Shown in pieces: positions 33,916-45,410 of a DNA stretch of 64,000 nucleotides. Location: contig ML680086.1 in assembly GCA_007922225.1 (NCBI GenBank), forward strand, positions 12,562,540 to 12,626,539. Direction: 5' to 3'. The position numbers and the translations under genes were made by a program. Numbering within the stretch: position 1 is the stretch's first letter; every line of letters starts with the position of its first letter. The notes beneath the pieces are model-generated. The model searched no databases. It had not been told where the DNA came from and saw only the letters and a list, made by a program, of their open reading frames with translations. The DNA is from Emydura subglobosa. Lineage: Eukaryota; Chordata; Testudines; Chelidae.

Positions 33916-34949
33916 AATTGGGAAACTCACCTTCCAGTTGCTCTGCTTCCAGGTGGGGAGAAGAGAAAGGCAAAGGAAGCAAGAGGGAATGGAAAGAGAG
34001 AAATAGGGAGAGGATGAAAACCTCAGAAGGTTCTCTCCTGTTGACTGTGGTCTGCTTGGCACAGGACGTGGGGTCAGACGAGTAATGGTGTGTTAGATTG
34101 GAGCTCTGCGATGGCTTCTCCTCTGATTTGTCCTCCCCCCTACACTGTTTGAGGGGGAGCCACCTCCACTACCTTTATGCCAGCAGAGAGTTCCCTAAGG
34201 TGGCAGAGTTCCTTGTTGGCTGTTTGCAGCTGGAATCCGACCCCTTTGTAATGCTCAAGCAACACGAAAGGGCCAGTTCTCAGCTGGGAATCCATCTCCA
34301 TTTTCTCATTTCCCTTCTAAGTGTAAGATTTCCATGCAGTTTTTTTTGAGACTAAAAGAGTTGTAATCCAGTTCTTCTGCCTTGGGGTCCTCATGCAGCT
34401 GAGAGAAATTCCAGATAGGCAGCTAGACAATCAGAGCAGCCTTCATGTTTCAAAGGCATATGCCCTGAGTTGCCTTTTGCACTACAGTGTTCCTCTCTCC
34501 ACATTCCCCCGCACTACCCTTTGACTGATAAGAAAACAAAAAGAGCTAATTCTCAGTCTTTGTAACTACCAGACTATCCTGTTTTCCATCACACTTAATG
34601 CCTGATTAGGCTGACCCTGGCTCCACCCTTTAAAAACGTGTTGTGTCTGGCCATGGGGACTCTGCACAGACAACCGCAAGTGCCATGTTATCAGTGTTCG
34701 GAAGAGCTCCAGGATTTACCAGTGCTGTCTGGCTTAGAGCACATTAGGGGAGAGAGAGCAGATTACACTCTGTGGTCAGTGATATCACATGTTGGAGTAA
34801 CTGAGTCTGTTGAAAAGACAGAAGGCTGATAATTCTCATATGCATTTACACTTGACTTATTGGAGTTCAGCATTTCTTTTGTGCTGAAGCAACTTAGATT
34901 TGTTTTCTGAATGGAAACACTTTACATGCTGACAACCAAACTTGTGTGT
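33916..34949. other. No gene recognised
   Basis: Short plus-strand frames at 34098-34349 and 34638-34829 have no domains or convincing splice sites. Confidence 0.4.
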
Positions 34950-34975
34950 AAGTGCTTTACTGAATCAGGACCCAT
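34950..34975. repeat. Half palindrome, GTGCTTTACTGAATCAGGACCC
   Basis: Matches the right arm of 15437-15543 with few changes. Confidence 0.45.
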
Positions 34976-35454
34976 ATAGATTGTATGAAATATTATTTCA
35001 CTATATTTATTCCTAATTTACCAACCATTAATTTAATGCAATATTACCATCTTCATCAGCCCCAAATAATCCTACCTGTAGAGCTCTCAGGACCAAAAGG
35101 CTGAGCACTGGGAGGAATATCACTTCAGACAGGGACATTTTTCCCTTTTATAAATAAAAGACTGAAAGATTTCCAGTAGGAATAAGGTCTCTATCTATGA
35201 GATGCAGACTGCAGCAAGATGGCCACTTACCCTGGCTAGTTATGAATTATGATGTCTTTAATTATGTGATTATATATTACTTTTTTCCACAACACCCCTG
35301 CTTCATTCAGTGCACAGGATAGACCGCCTTGCGGTACGGGGTGAATCAGGGCTGTGTAGAGTAAAGGAAACGGTTGTCTGTAGGACCCCTGCCTCATTTG
35401 TTGCAAAATTTGAAAGTTGTGTAGTGAATAAGGTAATTAACTTCCGGAAGAGAA

Positions 35455-35925
35455 AGGAGTGTTTAGTAGTTAAAGCAGTGAATACTGCCCTAGAGAGCTG
35501 AATTCTATCCCAGCCTCTGCCACAGAGTCCCTATGTGTTGTCAGTTAAGTCACTTCAACCAAACTTTTCACTGCTTATGTGTCCTTCATATTCTGGGTGC
35601 CCAACCTGCTACCCTGTGGCTTGATGGACAGAAGTACTGGGTGCCCACAGCTGCAACTGATGTCAATGGAAGCTGTGATTTGGACATATACAGTGCTATA
35701 CAAATACTAACTTCCCTGAAAAATTAAGTCCTAGGTGTCTCAGATTGGGTACCCCAAATTAGTAGAAACTTGTGACCTTAATTGTCCTATGTCTCAATTC
35801 CCCATCTGTAAAAGGAGGGAAATAATACTCCGGGCTCCCTTTATCTCTCAGGGGAGTTGTGAAAATAAATTAATGTTTATGAAATACCTACCTATAGTGA
35901 AAAAGCCATAGAAAAGTACACAAGG
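35455..35925 (+). mobile_element. MIR-like SINE, plus strand, split by a palindrome
   Basis: Left part to 35556: GTGTTTAGTAGTTAAAGCAGTG, CTATCCCAGCCTCTGCCACAG, GTCAGTTAAGTCACTTC. Right part from 35788: ATGTCTCAATTCCCCATCTG and a GTGAAAATAAATTAATG tail. Contiguous in the SINE consensus, separated by 231 foreign bases. Confidence 0.75.
35557..35787. mobile_element. GGGTGCCCAAC palindromic element nested in MIR
   Basis: Left part CCAAACTTTTC...CTGGGTGCCCAACC pairs with right part GGTGTCTCAGATTGGGTACCCC...AAACTTGTGACC. The centre holds GTGCCCACAGCTGC and TGATGTCAATGGAAGC. The host MIR defines both edges to within several bases. Confidence 0.65.
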
Positions 35926-36302
35926 AAATTAATAATTCTGTTTTCAGAGTGGGGTTTGGATAGTGTACAGTAAATAAAATCTGAGCTTCTGAGGGCTAGA
36001 CTGTACAACTTTAATAATATTATTGTAATGTAGTATCTTGTGTGTAATTATTCATTTAGTACCGTAGATAGAAATGGTGCATTACAAGAGGAAAAATGTG
36101 TCTAACAAAGGACAGACTATTTGGCCTAGAGTTCTTGCAGCCTGAAGGTTTATGTGGGAACAGTAGCTCACAAGCAGAATAGTGAGGTACCATCATCAAG
36201 GGAAACATGGGGACTGGACCTTGACTTACTGAAATCAATAATCCTGGTAAAGATCTTGATGCAGTTATTTCCTGTTGTAAATCTAGGGAGTTAGTGGAGT
36301 AA

Positions 36303-36403
36303 CTTTGCTTCTGTCCAGTTTACCAAGCGATCCAAATCACTCAGTAAGTGACCAATCCTCATCATTATATACCACTCCCCCATTTTTTGTGTCATCTGCA
36401 AAC
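36303..36403 (-). mobile_element. Inverted 5' piece of the CR1 copy at 36398
   Basis: The reverse strand encodes the RT catalytic block FADDTKNGGVVYNDEDWSL followed by a stop and GKLD-type residues. This is the part of the CR1 RT that lies immediately upstream of the sense piece beginning at 36398. The two pieces meet at a GCAAAC overlap. The arrangement fits 5' inversion during insertion (twin priming). Confidence 0.7.
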
Positions 36404-37199
36404 AATATGCATTTTAATATGGCTAAATGTAAATGTATACATCTAGGAACAAAGAATGTAGGCCACATGTACAGAATCGGGGACTTTATCCTGGGAAGCA
36501 GTGACTCTGAAAAAGATTTGGAAGTCGTGGTGAATAATCAGTTGAATATGAGCTCCCAGTGTGATGATGTGGCCAAAGAGCTGATGCAATCCTGGGCTGC
36601 ATAAACATGGGAATCTCAAGAAGGAGAAGAGAAGTTATTTAATCTCTGTATCTGGCACTGGTATGACCTCTGGTAAAACATTGTCCAGTTCTGGTGCCCA
36701 CAATTCAAGAAGGATGTTGATAAATTGGAGAGGATTCAGAGAAGAGCCCCAAGAATGATGAAAGGATTAGAAAACGTGCTTTACCGGGGTAGACTCAAAG
36801 AGCTCCATTTAGTTTATGAAGTAGCTTTACAAAGAGAAGACTAAGGGATGACTAGATTACAGCCTACAAGTATCTACATGGGGAACAAATATTTAATAAT
36901 GGGCTCTTCAGTCTGGCAGAGAAAGCATAACAATGGTTGGAAGTTGAAACTAGACAAATTCAGATTGGAAGTAAGTGTAAATTTTTGACAGGGAGAATAA
37001 TTAACCATTGGAAAAATTTGCCAAAGGTTGTGGTGGATTCTCCATTACTGACAATTTTTAAATCAAGATTGGAATGTTTCTAAAAGACATGCTCTAGGAA
37101 TTATTTGGGGGAAGTTCTAAGACCTGCGTTATGCAGGAGATCAGACTAGATGATCACAGTGGCCCTATCTGACCTTGGAATCTATACATCTATGAATCT
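36398..37199 (+). mobile_element. CR1 LINE, RT C-terminal region and 3' UTR
   Basis: Encodes FNMAKCKCIHLGTKNVGH, YRIGDFILGSSDSEKDLE and NNQLNMSSQCDDVAK, the CR1 RT region after the FADD motif. Stops and frameshifts follow from about 36602. The 3' UTR has GGAATTATTTGGGGGAAG and GATCAGACTAGATGATCACAG and ends TCTATACATCTATGAATC. About 800 bases, inactive. Confidence 0.9.
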
Positions 37200-37654
37200 T
37201 GGGTACCTTGGAGTTGTAATCTTGGAAAATGCTGACGTATTAGCAGCTATCACTGAAGATATCACAATTTCATGGGACAGGAGGATCTTTATGAATTTTT
37301 TGATGGACAAGAGGCGGGGGGTGGCTTATGTCGTTTGGGAGGTTATTGCAGGTGACATGAAATCATCTCATCCTCGGGCCGTTGGTAGAGCTAATTAGAA
37401 AGCACAACCCCTCTCTTTTGTAATCTAGAAACTGGAATCCTCTATGAGCTTAAAGGCAGGTCAGGGAATGGGTATGAGCTTGGCACACAAGTACTCAGCT
37501 AGCGCTGAGATAAAGCTGAATATGGTGCATTAGTGGCTCCTGTATTTCTCTAGTTGTTCACACTTCTTCCTAAGGCCTCCAGAAGAAGCAGCACTTAAGT
37601 TCTATAGCAATCCAAGAGGTTTTAAAGAGATATGCAAATACTGACTAATTAATA
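37200..37654. other. No gene recognised
   Basis: The 82-codon frame starting at 37150 begins within the CR1 tail and has no domain. Confidence 0.4.
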
Positions 37655-37745
37655 TGCACAACAGCCATGAGAGGCAGCAAAGTATTATTTATTAGCTCCA
37701 TTTTACAACTGGAGAAATTGACTCTTGTAGATTAAGGGGTAAATC
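37655..37745 (-). mobile_element. MIR-like SINE fragment, minus strand
   Basis: ATTATTTATTAGCTCCATTTTACAACTGGAGAAATTGA matches the antisense MIR CCCATTTTACAGATGAGGAA region. Confidence 0.5.
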
Positions 37746-39279
37746 CAGCCTCAGGTAGCTCTCAGTAAATGGGCACTAGGTGAGGTAAAGGGAAAATGGG
37801 GAAAGGTATCTCCCGCACCTAGAGAGGGAGGTTGCAGACATGTTCTGTAGCCACTAACATTATCCCTGCCCCCTTAAAGGCACCTACAGATAGAAATGCT
37901 GATGTGGGGATCTGTGTAGGAGTGAATCTGCTAGCCTGCCTGTGCCCCTCCCCCATCCATGCACTACTCTGGACTGGAAGGGGCCCCATAAAGCCACACT
38001 CAGCATCACACAAAGGTTGTCACTGCCCACACTTCCTCCTCAATCCTTGCTCCCCACCATTTGCACAGTGGAGCAGCACTGGTCCCACTGCTAAGGGACC
38101 TTTTGCAGGCACCAAGATAAGGGACAGTTAACAACATAGTAAGTTGATGGGATCAGATGTCAGTCACGCCTGAGACCCAAGAAGCATTCCTAGTTTGTTT
38201 AGGCAGCAGCAGTGAGCATTTTAGGGTGAACCTTTTCTTCTGGTTGGACCTGCGGTCAGATCTGACCCTTCATGGTTCCTTACTCGCAAGCAATTTGCAG
38301 TTAAATCTTTCAGCCACTTTGACATTAGGGGATTTTGTGGTTGCATTTCAGAGCTCTCATGAACATCCCTTGTTTCCTGAGTCTGCTACAGATAATAACC
38401 TTAATCTTGCATCACATTACATTGCTCCAGAAATTGTTGAATACTTTGGTTTCTTTTTCTTTCAGCAAGTCCGGAAGCTGTTACAGGGTGAAGGTCACAT
38501 TGGTTATGCTTTCCACACAACGGAAGTGGCCCAGTCAGCTGCTTGAGAAGGGTCAAAATTAGTGATGAATGACTGAATCTTCTCCCAGCTGAATCTTCAC
38601 CGAGAATTCAGAACAGATATTTTCTGAGATTTGAAAAAGCTCCTGGAAATTCTTTTTAAACAAGTCTTTTTTGGTGTAGTGAGGCCCCAGCTGTCATCAG
38701 TCTGACCCATCACAGAGGCTGCAGAATTACAGCCATTGTTTTCATGGTGAATAACTTATGGCATGTGATATGAAAATTTGCACTGAAGACTCCTTGTCAG
38801 CTCCTGATAACATCATTAATGCATGCCACTGTTATACATTCAGACCAGTCACTTAGCACACAGGGCTACACATTGAGACAGAGAGGCACAGAGCCATGTT
38901 GGCAGAGGGGTAAAATTATACCAGGGATTGTTCCAGGAGGACTGTGCCCTAAAGAAGCCTCCAGTCCCTCCATTTGCAGAAGGACACTGGCTACACCATC
39001 CCTCTTGATACACCCTGCTGTGCTCAGCATGCATGGGGTGGTGGTCATCTCTGTGGGCCAGTGCACAAGAAAATCAAGATACATTCCTTTCTATTACCAT
39101 CCCTCCCAGCACCCTTTGAGGTGATTTACACCTCTGATGAGTTGGGACACACGACAATGAAGCAATCCCGTTGTTCCCCCAAGTACTAAGACTGCTATTC
39201 TGTGTGGCCTTTGCACTGAGTGGAGGATGGGGTGAAGGCTCTTTTCTAGGACTAGCCATCATGGAATATGTTGAAGTAG
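37746..39279. other. No gene supported; one weak exon-like frame
   Basis: A 129-codon plus frame at 38157-38546 crosses a good 3' splice-like site (TTTCTTTTTCTTTCAG, ending 38465). The sequence shows no recognised domain and no partner exon or donor that I can defend, so I do not call a gene. Confidence 0.35.
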
Positions 39280-39450
39280 CCCTAGCCTTTGTTTGCCAGA
39301 AGCTAGGAATGGGTGATGAGATGGATCACTTGACGATTACCTGTTCTGTTCAGTCCCTCTGAAGCACCTGGCATTGGCTACTGTCAGAAGACAGACCAAT
39401 GGTCCATCTAGCCCCGGATCCTGACTCAATATGGCCGTTCTTATGTTGTT
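39280..39450 (+). mobile_element. CR1-related LINE 3' UTR fragment
   Basis: GCCCTAGCCTTTGTTTGCCAG, GAATGGGTGATGAGATGGATC, CGATTACCTGTTCTGTTC, GCACCTGGCATTGGCTACTG, CAATATGGCCGTTCTTATGTTG. Same 3' end as the copy at 25240. Confidence 0.8.
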
Positions 39451-39809
39451 GCCCTTTGGCCTGGGTGGTCAGCCACTTTTTGGGACTTTGCTGGGTTGTC
39501 TCTGTTAGGAGGAGAAATTGATGATATCAGTCAGATATTTCTTTGTAAATAAAAAGGATTGTACCAGTGAATGTACACAGTCTGGTTTCCTTGAATGCAA
39601 TAGTAATAAACAATAACAAGTTTTTTTGCTCACCGTTTCCAAGTCTGCCTTTCTAGCTGGTCCTCTGCCCAAAAGAAACTCTCTTTCTTGGCTTACTTAC
39701 TTGCTTTTCTCTCTGCCTGCTCGCTCTCTGCTTCTGATACACACAGACACACAGCTTTACCATGCATTTTCAGTCAGTCCCAGAGAACCCCCTTTTCTTC
39801 TCAGAACAT

Positions 39810-40303
39810 CAGAACATAAGAATGCCCACACTGGGTTAAACCAATGGGCCATCTAGCCCAGTATCCTGTCTCTGACAGTGGTCAATGCCAGATGCTTCTG
39901 AGGGAACAAATAGAACAGGGCAATTTATCACATGATCCGTCACCTGTCATCCAGTCCCAGCTTCTGGCTATCTGAGATTTATTGACACCCAAAGCAGGGG
40001 TTGCATCACTGACCATCTTTCTCATCTCTTCTCATATGGAATTGTTTCATATCCCATTATCTATCCCTTTCCTAATAGTTTCTAACATTCTGTTAGCTTT
40101 TTTGACTGCTGCTGCACATTGAGCAGATGTTTTCAGAGAGCTGTCCAGGATGATGCCAAGATCTCCTTCTTGCATGGTAACAGCTAAATTAGACTCCATT
40201 ATTTTGTATGTATAATTAGGATTATGTTTTCCAAAGTGCATTATTTTGCTCTTGAATTTCAGCTGTCATTTTGTTGCCCAGTCACTCAGTTTTGTGAGAT
40301 CAC
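39810..40303 (-). mobile_element. CR1-related LINE, minus strand, with RT remnant
   Basis: The + strand begins AGAACATAAGAATGCCC and TGGGCCATCTAGCCCAGTATCC, the reverse of the 3' end at 39280. On the minus strand 40241-40047 encodes HFGKHNPNYTYKIMESNLAV, then LGIILDSSLKTSAQCAAAVK and KANRMLETIRKGIDN, a post-catalytic CR1 RT segment. An internal deletion near 39970-40020 removes several hundred bases of the usual sequence. Confidence 0.85.
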
Positions 40304-40575
40304 CTCAATCAGGGACAGTTCCTCAGATTTGTCACCTAGAAAGAATGAGCTAGTTCTTGCTCAGGCCTTCCAATGCAGCCCAGCAACTTCGCTGGAAGCT
40401 TCTGTTGTTTCAGCTATCCCTAAACAAAGGGACATTTAATTGCTCCCTCATTTAGCCTGAATGAAAGATGGCTAGCACACTCATCAGCTTCAGCAAGGTC
40501 TGGGATTTCCCACAGATCAAAAACATGCTTGCCAGCAGCCACCAACACCATCCTGATCAATAGTATTCTTTTGAG

Positions 40576-40768
40576 TTAGGCCAAATTTTTTGACATGGTT
40601 GCTCAAAGTGAATCTCCTAAATGAACAATCACGTTCTGTTTTGGGTGCCTATATTTTGATTCAGGTACCTAAACAGGGATTTAAACTCCACAGTAATCAG
40701 TGCTTAGTGGCCTAAACGTGAACTTAGGTGTCCAATTTTAAGCACCCATATTTGAAAACTGTCTCTTA
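40576..40768. repeat. Palindromic GGTGCCTA/CCTAAAC repeat
   Basis: GCCAAATTTTTTGACATGG at the left and CACCCATATTTGAAAACTG at the right. The inside has GGGTGCCTATATTTTG and ACTTAGGTGTCCAATTTTAAG. Same style as 19825 and 35557. Confidence 0.5.
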
Positions 40769-40771
40769 AGA

Positions 40772-40839
40772 GTGATATCCTGCTTTCTTTGAAGTCAGTG
40801 GAGTTTCAGCCTTGACTTCCATGAAAGAAGGATTGGACC
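40772..40839. repeat. TGAAGTCAGTGG core repeat
   Basis: GATATCCTGC, CTTTGAAGTCAGTGGAG, CCTTGACTTCCATG, AAGGATTGG: a decayed member of the 28764 group. Confidence 0.45.
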
Positions 40840-42507
40840 AATCACCTCTTTGTCCTTTTGTCTAGCACAACGTGTGATTAATTATTATAACCCAAGTGAC
40901 CTGCTGGAGTTTTACCTAGTTTTCAAAGTGCACAGGACTGAGATCGGACTCTTCTTCTTCTGCCTCTTCCAAAACAAAATGCTGAAAGGGCATGGATACA
41001 GGAAATCCATTCAAACTAAATAAACAGCCAGTGTATGTAGCCTGGCAGGATTCATTCATACACCTCCAGCCCAGACAGGCTGGTTTGATTCCAGTTGGAG
41101 TGCTTTCTTCATTACAGGCCCCTTGGGGAATGTTAATCTGTACAGTATAAACATTTATAAACATCTACTAAATCATTACACTTCAACTGCCCCATAAACA
41201 TGCGCAAATGCTTTCCTAAGGCAGTGTTGGTTGGGTAGTGTGGCTTTTTGGAATGAGTTTACATGTATTTGGCATCAGTGGAAAAGGGGGAGAGGGCAGG
41301 AGAGGTTAAACAATATTATTTAAGATCCATGACTTGTTTAGGACAATGGCAGCAGCTGTTCATGATGGATTAAAACAGGACTATTGGAGAGCTGTCAAGA
41401 AAAGAGGGTAAAGCTACATAACAGAACATACAACCTTGATCAAAGTGCAAGCAAGTATGAGGGGTAAACGGCCCTTGAACTTCGCATGGAGGGTTTCAAG
41501 TGTGTGCTGCTCTTATTAACATTACATAGCAATGGTAGCGAGAAAAGGACATGCAGCAAAAACAGATCGGCAAAAATTCAAAAGGGGCTTAACAGTTTCT
41601 GCAGATCAGAAGGATATGTCATTATTCATGCATGATGCAGCACTGTTTGCCTCTGAAAGCACTGACTGATGCAAGAGAAAACATAGACATAACTGTTGAA
41701 AATTCAACCGGAACTAATGTAATCTACAGGACACTAATCAACTAGGGCACAGATCAGAGGTCTACTCATGGGCTGAACAAGCCTCCAGTCAATGCAGGGC
41801 GGTTCCCCAGGCAGTGGTAACTTGCTTTCTACCTTGGCACACCTAATATATATACGGATAGCACTTCAGACAGGTTGAGGCCCAACCTCCTTTTTTAAAG
41901 GCAGAGTTTTGCCCTCAGAAGAAATAAAGAGAACAAATCTGATCTTTTCCTGATTTGCACCCACAGTCAGGTAGTGTGAAGTGCAAGTACCACAGTCAGG
42001 TTTGCGGCTTCAGCTGGGAAAGAAAACAAAACAATACAAAACATGTTACTTGTAAAGTTAAAACTGTAGATTACTCAGTGGAACATCTCATTTGAATAAA
42101 GCTACTCACACATGGAAGTATTTTCAGGACTGGGTCCTCAGATATTCTTATGCATGATTTAGAACTAGTTGGTGCATGGAAAAGAAGTCAGTCAAAATAA
42201 CCTCCTTATGGCTTAGTCACTAAAGAAGTAAGAACCATTACAGCTTTGGTGGTCCCCAGGTGGATCGTGCAGGCATATTTTTTAGTTTGTTATGGGTTGT
42301 TGTTTTTTAAAAGCCAGGCTTGTGTGTCATCAGTTACCATAGGCACTCCCTTTGCACATAGGTAATGAAGCAGTTTTATAAGTAACAATTACCATGTTAT
42401 GTAAGTGACACATTTTCTTTACCTATGATGAGTTAAAGACAGATTTTGATTTTTTAAAGAGTTTGTTAGCAAAATATTTAATTCTTTAATCAAATATATG
42501 CTACATT
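40840..42507. other. No gene recognised
   Basis: No exon or confident repeat over about 1.6 kb. Confidence 0.4.
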
Positions 42508-42608
42508 TATGCATGTGTGTGTATATATATATATATGTGGTGTAACTATATATATATATATATATATACACTCTACTCATATACACACACATGCATACAT
42601 ATATGTGT
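42508..42608. repeat. (TA)n/(TG)n tract with perfect 18-bp inverted repeat
   Basis: TATGCATGTGTGTGTATA (42508-42525) is the exact complement of TATACACACACATGCATA (42580-42597). Between them are two TA runs. Such tracts can extrude as a cruciform. Confidence 0.85.
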
Positions 42609-42629
42609 AAGAATACATCTATATGCAGT

Positions 42630-42850
42630 GTTGTTGTAGCCAGGTTGGTCCTAGGATATTAGAGAAACAAGGTGGGTGAGGGTGTATCTTTGATTGGACC
42701 AAATTCTGCTGGTGAGAGAGGCAAGTTTGGAGTTTATACAGAAAAGAAGAAGAAGAGCTCTGTGTAATCTTGAAAGCTTGCCTCTCTCACCAGCAGAAGT
42801 TGGTCCAATAAAAGATATTACCCCTCCCACCTTCTCTCTCTATTTCTCTC
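42630..42850. mobile_element. Inverted-repeat retroelement end (Penelope-like?)
   Basis: Left arm 42661-42727 (GGTGGGTGAGGGTGTATC, TTGGACCAAATTCTGCTGG, TGAGAGAGGCAAG) is mirrored by right arm 42773-42842 (CTTGCCTCTCTCACCAGCAG, TTGGTCCAATAAAAG). GAAGAAGAAGAGCTCTGTGTAA lies between. The right arm is a common vertebrate repeat end, and inverted terminal copies are typical of Penelope-like elements, but the class is inference. Confidence 0.5.
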
Positions 42851-44239
42851 TACATAGCATTTAAATTCAGGATAACAGTCTTTAGAAGCTTCCTGCAGAA
42901 GTCTCTTTCTCTCTCATCTTATGGTTTCACTATACCTGCATATTATATTTTCTCAGTAGATTTGAACTAACCATGCAGAAGTCAGGGGAGAAATCCTGTT
43001 TGATATACACAATGCCACTGTTGCTGTTCGTTTCCACTCTCCTCTAGTCCTGGGCCTCTCTCTCTCTGAGCTGTCATTGCCAAATTAATGGCCAGCGTAA
43101 GAATTTGCAAATGGAAGAATTCCAAACTCCGTCCTGAAGTCTAATGTCCTTGGGGCACAGCAGTCTGCTAGATCTCAAAACTTTTCATTCTGTCTGACCT
43201 GCCGTCCTGTCACTTCGACACCAGCTCAAGAGGATGAAATGGGCCGTTTTGGCACTACTGGCTCCTGCTACGTTGCAAGGTAAAAAGATACAAAAACTTG
43301 GTTTTATTACTCATTTTGTACCAAAGCATCTAAAAACATGAAATGGAAGCAGAGACCTACCTGTCATAGATTAACAATGGTTTTGCTAGATCTGTGCTTC
43401 CTTGCCAATTGAATCCTGATATCCCAGGTTGTCAGCAGCTCTTAGTTAATTTCTTCACAGAACCTCTTGGTATTTGCGGACAACATCCAGACATTTAAGG
43501 AGGCTATCCTAATCTAAGCTCCATTACAAGCATTTAGTATGGGCTTGCCACAATCTGTTGCAGTCTTTGTCCATATTTCCTTATATCTCTGAGGAATCAG
43601 ATGGCAGAGGTTGTGAAGCAGATGAGGAAAGCAGAGAGTTGAGCCTGCAACTTCTATTTGAGCTTTTCCAGCAGGATGAGTTAAACCATGTTTCTTGCAA
43701 GGTTAAGAAGATGCACATGGCAAATTATTATACTGCCTTGCCTCCTACACAAGTTCCCTGCTAACACACACCAGCATTTTCTCATAGGAAGCTGAACCCA
43801 GTGATTCACCTGGATCATCGTGCCTGTGCAATGCCTTAAAGGCTTGGGTCGTTCTTCTAAGAATCACTTTTCACTTCTGGAAAGAGAAAATAAAAAATAG
43901 TTTTGCTGATGCTCAGAGGGGGGAATTCATTAGAGTTGGGCTCTAGGCCCTTCAGGGCAGGCACCTGTTTTTCTCAGTGAGAACTGAACAGCTGCTGTTT
44001 AGCAATAGTTTGTGGCTTACAGGTACAGTTGGCCCCTGCATATGCGTGACTGTGAGAGGATGTCTGTGAGGTATGTAAAACTTTTGGAGTGTCTCTACTC
44101 TTAGTGACTCTGCAGTTACCATAGTAACCCCCAACCAGTTTCCCATTTTTGTATGTAACCCCTAATTTGAGGTGAAACCTCAGCATAGGTCATGTCCCCT
44201 TTTTTCTGAACACCTTGAAACCTACTCCTATACACCTCA
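42851..44239. other. No gene recognised
   Basis: One 68-codon plus frame at 43558-43764 has no domain. No repeat recognised. Confidence 0.4.
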
Positions 44240-44310
44240 GAGTGACTCTTAGTATTACTGCAGCACTTAGAAACCCCAGTCAGGAACAGGGCCTCTTTGA
44301 TGCTGGCAGA
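44240..44310 (+). repeat. L2/MIR-type tail fragment
   Basis: TATTACTGCAGCACTTAGAAACCCCAGTCAGGAACAGGGCC follows the copy at 54865. Confidence 0.45.
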
Positions 44311-44389
44311 CCAGGTGTTAGCTCATGCCAAAATCCCTATGTCTCAACTGACTAATGAGAAATGTATAGCTGGTATCAGTCTGGTTCAT

Positions 44390-45410
44390 GTTAATATTAA
44401 TAGAATAGGTATGAGAAATATAAGAAAGTGTTTAGACTCTACTGAATGCTTCTGAGTTGCTACATGCCTTAATCTTACTTGTAATATCTGTGTTCCATAT
44501 TTTAATGTAATATTTGAGTGGTTGTATTGTGAGTCTCTATGACTGTATGAATCACCTTGCAGGAGAGGGACGTTAATTAATGTGAAGAGATTATTACACT
44601 CTCAAAAGAGGATATGAATCGATACCAGACAGGCTTGGGTTGGATCTTACAACTGGAAATGCACTACATCTGGATTGAGAAACCATCAAAAAAAGGACTA
44701 AAGACTCCTATTATTGTTCTGCTCTCCTCACCGTGAAAATGAGCCATGCAAGTGGACTCCTCCAATCAGCTGAGATTGCAGCTCAGAGCACATGGCAGGA
44801 CAGGGATAAAAATCCCAGGCCAAAGGATCTCTATGCTGCCTGAACTCTTGAGGAGCATGGTGTTTCTAGGCATAAGCAAGAGATCCCCAGCTACTTAGCC
44901 TGGGTTAGCCCTAAAGGTCAAATAGAGCTTGCTGATTATAGAAGTCTATATTACCTTTTGAAACCTAAGACTGTAACTCATTCATATGTCTGTTTGCTTA
45001 CTTTAACCTTGTAAATTACTCTCTAATTTCTTTTCTTATTTAATAAATCTTCACATATTTTACTACAGGATTGATTACAAGCATTGTCTTTGGTGTGAGA
45101 CCTAAAGCAAATGTTGACCTGGAGTAAGTGGCTGGTCCTTTGGGATCAGGAGTACCCTGAATGTTGCTGTGATTGTTGGTGTAAGGGGGCCATCTGTCAC
45201 AGAGATACACTCACCTGAGTGGCAAAACAGACTGGAACACTCAAGGGGACTGTCTGACTCCGTGTGAAGGCTGTTAAGGTACCAGTGGAGTTTGCAGTTG
45301 GTTGATGAAATCTAAGGTTAGAACTCGCAACCAATTTGGGGTTAGTGACCTGTTTTTAATAGTGTAGCCTGAGGTTGGTACTTACGCTTTTTGTATTACT
45401 GTTAAGAGTA
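44390..45410 (+). mobile_element. LTR-like repeat block (probable solo LTR), plus strand
   Basis: A continuous block of about 1 kb with LTR-type signals in order: a TATA-like GGGATAAAAATCCC at about 44802, then a polyadenylation signal AATAAA at 45041-45046 followed by GATTGATTACAAGC and GTCTTTGGTGTGAGACC. Terminal TG/CA and target duplication are not clear, so edges are approximate. I recall similar blocks in turtle genomes. No internal retroviral genes are present in this window. Confidence 0.5.

Noticed and set aside
36305..36604. 99-codon plus frame as a gene
   Set aside because: Residues from about position 33 on are CR1 reverse transcriptase; the start of the frame is the inverted CR1 piece. 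It is a retroelement remnant.
40047..40241. 64-codon minus frame as a small host gene
   Set aside because: The peptide is a post-catalytic segment of CR1 RT, within the larger minus-strand LINE copy.
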